From positions 14,592,001 through 14,656,000 of the forward strand of contig NC_134373.1 in assembly GCF_035582795.1 (NCBI RefSeq): a stretch of 64,000 nt of DNA, read 5' to 3'. This stretch comes from Mycteria americana. Its lineage: Eukaryota; Chordata; Aves; Ciconiiformes; Ciconiidae. Positions 46,501-58,500 of the stretch are shown here, one piece after another (the first letter of the stretch is position 1; every line of letters starts with the position of its first letter). The notes beneath the pieces were generated by a model, which was not told where the DNA came from, did no database searches, and saw nothing but the letters and a program-made list of their open reading frames with translations. The position numbers and the translations under genes are program-made.

Positions 46501-49500
46501 ACACCCGTGCTTAAAAGGCAGATGTTTTGATACATTTTTGTATTTAATCTTTTCTTACTAAAGCAAATGAGGAGCGCTGACTCCCACAGCTGATGCCCGC
46601 GGCTCTTGCCAGTGTCAAGGGGAAGCGTAGGGAGTGGTACTTCCCTCAGAACAAGCATTTAGAGAAAAAATGAATGCGGCAGGTGCTGGGTCTTTCTGAA
46701 AACACCGATAGTGGCAGGCAGTGCAACAGGAAGTAATAATTGCCTTGTCCAGAAGAAAGGGCAAACTCTGTTTTCTGTTTTCAGCAGGCTGAAAGAGCTT
46801 TAGAAATATTTTGTTTCTATATGCATGTGTAATTAGCCACCAGACAATATGAAAATATGTCTAAACCAGAAGTAAACAAACATTTTCAGGTGACCTTTGA
46901 AAGTGAATCAACAGATAAACATGACCTGATCCCTATATTCTACTTTGATAGCTGCCTTAATCAATTAGGGAATAATTTTTTTTCTTCTCAACTCAGACAT
47001 GGAATGTGAATATAGGCCATTTAAAATATTCTTTGAATTATTATAAAACCCCGATTGAGGAATTATGGCTTATTGTTGTATCATGGCTTAATCTTGAGTC
47101 ATGTTATTGGAAAGAAATAGCAACTTGAATACCATGCGAAATGACTTCTTGTGCTTAACACTTCCATGCTGTGTAAGGTTATAAACATCGATTCTAAATT
47201 TAGATCCTTGTTACCAAATATGGACAATGCATGTAGGTAGACTTGACACTACAAAAAAAGGCAAGGATTAAATACCTCTCACAAGACTCTCTTTGCTTTA
47301 ACGGTCACAAGCAGAATGACTAGTATGTTACTCTTCATAGTTATAACACACATTGAGCTAGAATTGGGTGAGAAATGTTTTCGTCTTTCAGGAGACAGTT
47401 CAAGATTTCAAAACATTCTCTGTAAACCTGAATTTTTTTAAAAAATTGTGAATTGATATTAAAAAAAAAAAAAATCAGTGAATTGATATTGTGAATTGAT
47501 ATTAAAAAAAAAAAAATCAGCCACAAACAAAAGTTAGCTCTGGTACTTCTGAGTCAACTGTGTCAACACATTTGTTACTGAAAACTACTCAGCTACTACC
47601 ACCACATACCATTTACACATGAAGTCTTTAGTACTAAAAAGGTTTATCAGTTTGAAAGGGCTACTGTATTACTCTGTAATACAGTAACACTCTGTAATAC
47701 AGTAACACTCCTCAAGACACGTATCTTTTGGGGTTTTTAACCACTGTAGTCAACTTCTGAGAACACCACCACTAACTGGAGGTGAAAAAAAGACCTTGCT
47801 CCTCAAGCGTTATGGTGAACTCATGACAGTTAAATTCATTTTTTTTACTGTTCTTCAACTTTGCACCCTGATGACATCTGCTAGTTTCAAATCCATTTTC
47901 TCCTCTTGTTCAGTGCACACGTAATTCTTTCTCTTTAAAGCAGTTTGTTATAGTTTGGGGGGGAGGGGGCGTTACCTTAGAAATCTTGTAGCAGGAACTC
48001 AAAGTTTAGTGATGTAAGCAAGAAATAGAAATGCCATAGCCACTGAAGAGAAGACATGCGGCATTGCTTACTTAAAGCCCCATCCTGTCCCCCCAAGGAC
48101 AATAGCTGCTACCAGGATGGCACCAGCGATGGAGCCTATTATAAGATTGGTGGCACTAGGACCTGTGATAAAGGATTATGGTAAGACAGACATAAGAACC
48201 AACCACTTTATTCACATTAAGTGAAGCAACTGAAGGGTAGTCAAACAATTCAAGGAATATAGACAGCACACAAGGTGATGTCTCTAGACAATTTCAGCAA
48301 GCCCAACTTTTCTGTACCAGTAAGAATGAACAAAGCTGTTGGTCTCTGCGTTGTGCTATGTTGACTTCTACTATAGCTAAAAATCTAGTATTAGACAGTA
48401 AATTCCATTGTGACTTACTCCATTATCTACTGAATGAACTGTCAGCTGAGGACACGGAGATATTTGTGAACAATTCCTTAGCTTAAAGGAAAAAGTATGA
48501 ATGCTGTATGTTTTATGACTACAGCAAATGAGAATTTAAAAAAAAAAATAATCAAAAAGCCTAACTTTTTTCATGGAGGTCCTAAAAGGTAGTAGATAAT
48601 TTAATTTGAGCTGAGAGCATCTAGCAGCACTTGCTAATCAGAGTCCAGGCTCCCTACAGTTACGTCAATGCTAAATTTACAAACAATTGTTTGACAAAAG
48701 AAAAGGATTATATAATAAGGAACAAAAGTTGAAATAAAAGCTGTATTCCCATTAAGCTTTCCAAACATCAAAGCATCTCTTCATCATCCTCAAGAAGCTA
48801 CTTAACAACAAAGTGGGGAAGGGTGGAGCAGGAAAAAAGAGCAACAAAAAGAAGCAGCACAAAATATGTTTGTGCAATTCTCTTCAAGGGCAAGAGAACA
48901 CCTAAATAAGATACTCGTAATTGACCCTTAAGTGCTCTATTTACACAGGGTGGAGGAAAACTGACAATAGGCTTGAGTAACATTTTAATTGCTCTGTACA
49001 AAAATTTCCTATTGAGCAGTCTTTGATGTAATGCTAACTGCATCTGAGCTCAAGGCAAAATGAAACCAACCCAACAGTTCTTTTGCAGCATATTGCACAC
49101 TTTTTGCTTAAACATTTACATATTTGGGAATAGCCTTCCAAAACAGTTCTTGCCTCCTATCCCAGCCTCCCCAAACCAACACTTCTACACAGCAGTTGAA
49201 AGTTTCCTATTTTAAATGTGCTGAAACCGAGTTTGGAAAACTGTCAGACAGCTAACGTAAGGAAGAAAAAGGAGCAGCCAGAGATCAGCAAAGGAAAGAG
49301 CAAGGGCAGCTGCAACAACTGAAAGTTTTAAGCTGTTAGGTCGGTATCACCAAACCTTCTGCCCAGTCCCAGACACTACAATAAGTACATGCCCTAAGTT
49401 TTAAAATTTACTGCAGTGACCTAACTTCACTGCATCCATTACATGTTTCCCATACCAGTGCTTCTGGAGATCAGATCAGCTAAAAGAAAACCAAGTTTTA

Positions 49501-52500
49501 AAAATTGCTTCCTGCAATTCCTACACAAAGAGTATTCTGGAATATGAATAAAAGACTTGGACTGAAAAGACATATAGTGAGTTTTACAAATATGAGCAGT
49601 GCACAAATTTGACAACAATAATTAAAAGGTAATATTTCACAATTTGGAAGAACATATCTTATTTGGACTTACCTTTAAAGTCACACCTGGCTCAAATCAA
49701 CAGGAGTGAGCATGGTGGAGGGTAAATTAATGCCATTCCACATTATATTCCCAATTAAGGCTTGCTTTCAACAGCAGCCTAATGAGCTACTGTATCTGAC
49801 TCATATCTATGGCTTACTCTGGATTTTATCAAATGACTGCACACAACAAAAGACTGGAAACACAGCAAGTAATTTATCTGTAATAAATTTTAGAAGCCTT
49901 GAAAAATTCTAAAGCTGATTTCTTTCTAGCCATAGAATGCTATCTTCCCACAAAAGAGGTACAATGATTAACTGATAGTAGCATAGTCAGAACTTGGATA
50001 AGGAAGTACCAAATTGCCACTTCTTTACATCCCTCTTCTTACTATGTTCCCTGGTTGTTAAATGGGGGGTGTGTGTGTGTGTGTGTGTGATTTATTTCAT
50101 AGTGCACATCCATTCAACAAACAGCAGTTTGTTCTTTCAATACAGAAAATCAGTATGGGTTTTATTTACCAGAAATATGGACGAATTCAATCAAAATTTA
50201 AACAGAAAAAGATATATACAAAACAATTAGGTTCAGTTAATAGAAAAGTTACTAAAATTATGTTAAATAATAAATGGGTCCTGATAAAAAACACACTTTG
50301 GATCTGACCCAATTTTATGAAGTATCAGTGACTAAAGAAGTGATGTTCATTTTTAACAACAACAATAGCAAAAAAACCTGAAAAATCAAATGCCTGTGAG
50401 AATTAGGCTATCTGCTAGAGAGAGCCTAAGAGTGGAGTCAATGATAGATGGCTGTGGATAAAGGCATGTCCATTCCTCTGGAATAATTTTAAAACTGTTT
50501 CACAGTACGCTGGGAGTGGCAGTTCCTATGGATGCAGAGAAACAGCTATTTTTCCTAGTAAAGAAACTGAAAGGGTAAAATTTCACTGATAATCAAGACG
50601 ACTATAATCTCGTTTCTGACTTCAATATGAAACCAAAGCTGGTGGAACACTTATGATTACTAAACAGCAACCACTTGTTTACCAGAACAGAGTCCTCCAG
50701 TTAATGAATTCCAGTTTTGAAATAGAGATTTAAGAGGATTATTGGTAAGCCATTTTAAGACTATGCACATAACAGTACTTACAATGGGACTACTTTTACA
50801 TGTTATACCTTACCTTAAGGATGTATGCCGTATGTTTTATTAAGCGTTATCAAGGAAATTGTATTACTAATAAACCAGAATTTTGCTACCAGTATGAAGC
50901 CCACTTTGCATCAGGTCATTTTAGTTGGTGACATTTACGAAGAAAAGTATAAATCAATGTGTTTCAGCTAAATAAGCCTCTCTAGTCACTGGGCTCAGAT
51001 GCTTGACATGCAAACCGAAAGTAAGAGGAAGGTTTTAACAACCACCACACCGTGGGGTCATTTTCCATCCAGACTATCGCAAGATGCAACACTTCTGGTA
51101 TACTTGTTCTTTCCGCCATGCTACTGCTATAACCCGCGGACACAGATTTATCAGGAGGAAGCTCCTGAAACTAACTGCACCGTAACCACCTGGCACACCA
51201 CCCTTTCCTGCAAGGCACCATCTGCTTTGGCATGGCTATCGTATCATCTCTAGTCATCTTTGAGGACCCTGATACAAATCCTACTGAAGGTGTTACAACA
51301 GAACACACCTATAATTTCAGTGGAATTCAGACTATTCCCTAAATCCTCATCATCATCGGACAGATTCGACCAGAATTAATATACATTGCTTTGAAACTCT
51401 GCTAGTTGTAGAAGAGGCAAGTTTACTGCTGATTGTCCTGCAGGTAACAGCACACTGTGGTGGTTTGATGTTTTCTTTTCTTGCCTGTCACTTTGCCAGC
51501 CAAATCCTCTGGTTTAAGTTATCAAAGCTAAGTATCCATTTTAGGATGAAATTGGGAAAAAAACTACTCCGCCACTTTGTCCCCCATGATTACTACAATA
51601 AATTCATAAAGCATTAAGAAACTAAAGTTATTTCAGCACTTTGAAGAAAAGCTTGTGATTTGCCAGTGAAGTGGCAAGGAAAGAGGAAGAAGGGGAGGAC
51701 CTGCCATCAGGTTGTGATGAACACAACCTCCCCTGCAGCCATTAATGGTAACAGGCACCAGGGCCTGATGGGCATTAGGAACAGAGAGGGTATTTGCATT
51801 CCCCACGTGCTTTCTTTAAACCAAGCAACAAAAAGTAGCAGTGGCTTGCCTTGAATGTACATTTGTATCTGAAGGAACTAGAGGACAGAGAAAAGACTGG
51901 TAGAGTCCAGGAAAGAAGAATGGATAGAAACAAAAAGAAGAATGAGTCAGGCAGTGCGTGATAAGGGGAGAGGAAAGATGAAGAAAAGCTGGAATTAGAG
52001 AACGATACAGGAGCAAGAACAAATGGTCCGGGATGTTGGTCAGAGTCGAGTGGATTGAGACAGCAGGTAAGGGAAGATAAAAACAGAAGGGTACAAGGCA
52101 GAATGTAAGCAAAAGGCAAACGGTCCTCAACCTGTAGGTAAATAAATATTCTGCTCCAGAATCTGGGTCCCAAACCTCTACAAATCTTCACAGTCTTCAG
52201 TTTTTAGCAAACAGCTGTAAAAGCCACCAGTAAAACACAGATGTGATCTTTCTCAAGCATATGATCTATTACTTGCTTCCTTCTATTTGTTTTTCTATTA
52301 GTTGTCCTCTGTGAGTGTAAAGGTCTCTACTCTTCTGAGAATCTAAGATGGGTTTCGTCTAACAGTCCAGTTCAGCAAAAGCTAAAAAGGCTATCTCTAG
52401 GGCTGCAAACTCAGACACGCAAAATGCTGCCTACCAGAAGACTGCCTATGCAGCCTCAATTAGAACTGTACCTGAATGCTTTTTCACACAGCCTGATTAG

Positions 52501-55500
52501 AAATCACAAACTGTCTTCTTGTGATTCCCCCTTCAGAGAGATGGCACTGTCACATGACAGAGGTAATGTATAGTATTAGACACAGTGAAGGTGGAAATCT
52601 CGGAAGAGCAGAGTAACAGCATTTTATTTGTATGTAGTTTGCACAGTGAGCGCAGAATGAAGAGAGTCCTTATATGGGCATTTTTATATGCGTGTGTATA
52701 TATACATATATACACACACACATATATAAATCGTAGCCACTGTTAAAATTGGAGTTAGCGTGCTAACAAGATTACAGTTTCCTAAAACTATGAAAAGATA
52801 ATAAAAATTTCTCATACATATTCTTTATATATGAATTCTATACTTCAGCACTCTACTGCCTGGAGGTAACAGAATCTTAGCAACGGGAACATTCAGCAGC
52901 TTTACTGGAAAGCTAGCTGTCTAGACTATCATCATCAGCTTTCATCTTCCTAGCTAGATCGTGTGACCTGTTATTAGACTGAAAGCCCCATAGATTGTAA
53001 GAAACAATTTCTGCATTTTGTGAAACAGTCCACATTACTCAGTCTATTTTGCAAAAGAAGCACAAACCTCCATTTTTTCCCATTCTTTTTATAATTTGGT
53101 GTAATGGAAACATTTAGACATTTAATTTTACTGTGACAATGTAAAAATTCACAAACTTATTGTTTTATGCCCCACATTTTCCCAGACAGGAGAAGGTTCA
53201 ACACTGCGTGAGCAAACCACATGACACAGACACAGTCAAATCACACGACAAATACGGTCACCACATGACAAAGCTAATGGGGTAATACACAGAGGGCTCG
53301 GGTGCATACGGTTACCTCACACACTAGGCACCAAACATAAAACTCAAACTAAGAAAAATGCTTACTCTATTCCCCACCCTGTGCCTCCAAAAATCACCCC
53401 CAAGGCCAGAATGGTCCCTGCCACTGCACCTATTAGCCTGTTAGTGGCCATGCTCACTGTGTGGAGGGAAAAGGGAAGATTTTTTAAGGAAATGATCACG
53501 TATATGTCTGAAATGAAAACATGAAATAATTCCTCAAAGGAATATTTTACGCTATAATCCATCATCGGATAAACAATTCAAACCTCCTAACAAACCTTTA
53601 TTTACCAAATACTGTAGCTTTAAAAATTCTGAAAGGAGCTGTATTTGGTTTTCTTTGAATGCTTGCAAATATTTCAATGAGAAGTTTTCCTGTAAATGTA
53701 AGACTATTCCTTTTAGCTTGTGAGTCTATTATTTACTTAAAAAGGGAATATCCTCAACATACTGCTTATTTAAAACAGCCAAAATGTAAACAAATCACCA
53801 ATAAGAAAACTTCCTTTTGATCACCAGAAACTTACTGTATCCATAATACAACTAAGCAAATGAAAACTGTTTGTTTGGAAACAGTTCCATCGCAGGAAAA
53901 GAAAACACCCCAACTTTTTAATTCATTCCTTTACTAGTTAGTAGTATTTTCCTTTGTTACTGCATTTATCAATAGGACTCTCTATTTATCTATATGACCT
54001 AAAGACAGGTAACACCTCTTGAAAGGAAAAACCTACCCAGAAATGTGCTTCAGGTAACACCCTGGAAATTTCAGTATGTTCAGATAGTGTCTCTTAAGGC
54101 ACTGAGGCCTTATTTTTCATTTTTTAAGGGAACTCTTTTGAGAAAAAACGTCTATACATTTCCTATGTTAAAGATTAAAAGCTTGATAGATTCACTGAGT
54201 CATAATAGACCACAAGCAAGCAGCTGAATTCCCTGTCTAATGGGAACTTTTCCAAGGGACAAAAACTTTATAGTCTTCATGCTGAATAAAGTCTGGTTTT
54301 GAAATGGTTTCATAATTTTTTCCTGTTTCATAAATATACACAAACACACACACACACTTGAGACATAATTTTTACATTAAAAAAACCCAAACAAACACTA
54401 TCCCACTAGTCAAACAAAGGCCTAATTCCGCAAATGAAATTGCAAAGGAAGGATCTTGTGTGCATATGGAGTCCTACTAATTTCGAAACTACTAGCCAAC
54501 ACTCTAAAGTAATTCAAAGTTTCTGCAGTAGCCAAAAACTAACAGCAAGAACTCTTTGTCTTCCCAAAACTGCTAGCATGCTGTGTAGGTCTGCTAGTAC
54601 AGGATACAGTAGGTTGCTGAGTTTAGAGTAATTCCAAGATTCATGTATTAATACCAACATAATTAAGGACCACTAATTTTTTAAATCTTGAAATACAGTA
54701 TGGAGCCAAAAGCAATTGATGGATGATGGAAAGGTCTGAAAAGTGCAGCAGGAGTAGCAGTCAATTGTCAATTATCATAATGATATATAAATAAATAGCA
54801 ATACTTCCTAGCTATACATGCTCTAATTGTAGTAAGAAAAATGCTTTGATTACTGGTGTAAAAAATATTAGGTGAATTTTCACATCATGAGTGTTCTGTT
54901 TCTGAAATGTAACAAAACTCAAATTTAGGCCTAAGGAAAAACAAGTATTTTGGTTTCTGTCTCAGACTTGTAAGCTGGCATATGACATAGAAAGTACTGG
55001 TAATAAGGGGAAAAAACTTAATGGAAACTACTGTAGTACGTTGGATCTTTACAATACAGAAAACTACTTCTGTATTATTCTGACATCTTCTCACAAAGGA
55101 ATTCCTCTATTAGCACACAAAAGAGACTACAGTAGCTGTCAGTGTTCAGGCTCCTAAATTAATTTCTAGGTGCTTCAACATCAATAAATTACTATAACAA
55201 CATAAGTAAAAATAATCCATCTTTTGAAATCATTGAGCCCCCTTGTACAAAAACATATTCTGCCTTTTTGCAGAGGACTCCATTGAAAAATGCAGTCTAA
55301 ACTTTATTTCTGTACCTACTAGCAGAAATCCATGCAGCTACTATTCATTTAAGACTCTTTCCCAGAATATTGCAGCATTGATGTATTAATTTTCACAAAG
55401 GTATTTCCATTCTGAATTCAATGAATTAATCTGAATTACAAAAATCTAACCAAGGTACGTGTACCTTCTGTGTTGCCTTTCCTATAGATCTTTTTAGAGA

Positions 55501-58500
55501 GGAGGGAAGTATTTCTTACCTACAGGATTTGGAAATAAACAATATAAAATTAATGTACTCTCAGTGTCACAACTGTAAATACTGCTCTCCCCATCCACAC
55601 ACCAAGAGAAGTAACCAGCTCTATAGTGCTGTTCTCCATTATTTTTTTTAAGTCTGTAAGCAGCGTTCCACAGTTAGGAAGGTTTTTATGGGAAATGGAA
55701 TGACAAGTAGCTTTGTAAGACAGGCTACAAACCAGGTGGCTCTACACTGAACAGTGGTAGGGTTAGGAGTTCAGGAAGCACCTGTACAGATTCCCTAATA
55801 CAAATCTGGACTGTCCTAGAGAGCCTCCTTCACAGTGGTAACTGTTTTAAGACAATCTCTTCAACAGTTCTTGGTAAAGGTCTACTGGAACCATTCTACT
55901 AAGGGGCAAAAGAATAAGGCACACAAGACAGAAGCAGAACCATTCTGGTGGGACATACCAAAATCCTGTCCTCCTTTGAAACCTCAGATATTTTAAAGAG
56001 TAATCAATTAACGTTTGAACTCTAAGAACTACATTTTTAAACAACTCTTGTCTTCTTTCTATCAGCCTTGTATAAGGGACAGAAGAACCTGGAACTGGGA
56101 CATAGCAGAAAAATTTTGTTTGGGTTTCTCAGTTCTTTATTGGGAACATCTGTAAATGTGTAACACTGGATATAGTCTGATGTTGGACAATGTCCTGATG
56201 ACAGGAAAGACAGAAAAAAATTGGACAGCACAATCCAAAGACATTCTTTGGCAGAGAAGTCAGAAAGAATCTCAAGTGCTTTTCTTCCTCTCTGAAAAAC
56301 TTTTTTGATTAATTATTTCCTCAATAGCTCTTCTTTGCATTTATATTTCATATGCAATTGAAATACCTACTCAATACGTAAGAGTAAGCAATAATAGTCG
56401 TAAGAATAATGTAAGTCCTTAAAATCTTAATTTATTTCTTTTTCCTCCCATTGAAATCTGATTTCAAAGAATCAAGGCTTTTTTCACCAGGGACATTCCA
56501 TTTTTCCCTTTTTTATGCCACAGCTCTCTGAATTAGCTGAGAACAACTAAGGGAACTGGAAATCTCTAGTAAAACATAAATACTCAATTATCCTATAAAT
56601 AGTAAGAGCTACACTTAGATTCCAACCACAAAGAAAATAATCGTAAGAAATAGAGAATAAGAGACGAAGTAAAAAACAGAAAGTACATGTCATTACCTAT
56701 TGAAATCTTCCCCAAATTTAGGTTAGAAAAATAAAAGTTTCATCAATTCTCAAAGCAGAAAGACCTACTTCATTTACACAAAGCAGAATTTTACTGTCTG
56801 GGTCTAAGCAGGACTGCACAATATTATTCTCTTTCTGTATGCTAATTCTGCTACCAGGTATCAACAGAAAGACATCATAAATACTTGAAAGAACATCAAA
56901 ACTGAAATCACACAAACCCTTGGGTCCTTCATCCTTCTTGCTACCAGTATCCCTGATAGGATCATCAATACTGCAGTCTGTCCCAGCCCAGGAGAAATTA
57001 CAAATGCAAGTGGCTTCATTACTACAAACCTGGAAAAGAAAATAAATGACAGCAGTTGGTTTTTAACTACATTTTATTAAGTTTATTTAACATGTAATTA
57101 GGTATTTAATTCACAGTATAAAACTTACCCATGTATATATTGTAACAATAGAACTGAATGTTTAGAATGAGTATAATACATCAATAACCTAAAAGTTTGC
57201 TTTAACCCTCCAAATACATTCAGATGCTAGGAAAAGTAGAAGCATTCCTAGTGGTTCCATCATCACTTGCACTACACACCTACATAGGATGTAAAAAATA
57301 ACAGAAACTCTCATCCAAAAACCCCCCTGTCTAGACTAGTTAGATCTTCACTAACCATCTAGACTTTGAGCCTCGATGTCCAGAAGGAATACAAGCATTT
57401 GTGTTTAAAAGGTTCAAGACATCGTCATGCTTTACAACCTCTCATTTACAGCTTGCTTCCATGTAGAAAAAATAGTAAGATTTTCATTGGTTTTGTTGTC
57501 ATTTTTTCCTAAGCAGCAGTGAGGAGTGCTTGCTTATCTTCTAGAGAAAGAGGAAATAGTTCTTCCTAAGTCTACATTTAGTTGAATGACCTCTAAGAAA
57601 GGACTTAGGACTCACTAAAATTGGCAGCACATTTATCAGATACATGAAAACTTATCCAACTGACAAAACCTAAAATATCAAATCAATAGTGAGAGTTAAT
57701 AGCTATAAACTTCCCATATGAAAAAGAATGGAACACATGGAATGTGTTGCTAGAAAAGGTTACTAAGGAAAAAGCATGACATGAGAAATAGACACAAAAC
57801 AAAGAATCAAGTTTTGATTACGGGGACTAGAAGTGAAGTCAATCATTGGGCATCAGCTAATAATGTCTTTTGGACATTGGAACATAATGTCAAAAAAACC
57901 CAGAAAATAACCTACACACTAATGATTACAAGTAAGTAGTACATGTGATTTTTTTAATTTAACTTTTATCTCACTCTGCTTCTTAAAGTATTCACTGAAG
58001 AATCTTATCTAGGAAGCCGAAGATAAATACATCTTATTGGCAGGTTTGATCAACTGAAGTATTCTTTTAAAATTATGAATCGGAATCATGCAAAGCAAAA
58101 CAAAAAAGGTAACACAGTTCTCTCACCACTCATGCCACTCTGCAAAAGTACCAAGATGATTTCTAGATCTCCTAGATCCTTTACTTTCCAATTTTAAAAT
58201 TTTTCTTCTTGATTTTGAACCTAACCCTCTTCTTTGAAGCAATCAAATTCATCTTCAATTACACATAACAAGAAGAAGAAAAAAAAAAAAAAAACTTCTT
58301 GTATAAAGTCTAGCCCCTTAGGCAAGTATCTGTCCACTGAATCCCACAGTGGAAAGGTTTTATCAATACTTTATCAGTATCAGTTAAGACATGGAAGAGT
58401 GAATCTGTTCAAACATACCTAATGTCTTAGACAAATGGACTTATGGGTAGAATAACAGAACATAATGTGCCTGAATGTAAAATGATACACTTTGCATCTG

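Larger units (their letters stand above)
40521..48071 (-). other. ADAM23: ADAM23 last intron
   Basis: A 7.6-kb intron between the alpha-like transmembrane exon and the terminal exon. It holds a poly-T run (44644-44662), two short duplications near 47.4-47.7 kb and a 137-codon minus-strand frame (43790-44203) of unknown nature. No known repeat family was recognised. Confidence 0.6.
48163..53365 (-). other. ADAM23: ADAM23 intron between the two transmembrane exons
   Basis: A 5.2-kb intron holding a (GT)n microsatellite (50069-50088) and an alternating TA/CA tract (52691-52728). No exon with the right phase was seen here, so there is no evidence for a third transmembrane cassette. Confidence 0.55.

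Noticed and set aside
51775-52191. 138-codon minus-strand frame rich in Ser, Phe and Leu
   Set aside because: It comes from a purine-rich plus strand; repeated Phe/Ser/Leu runs indicate low complexity, not a membrane protein.
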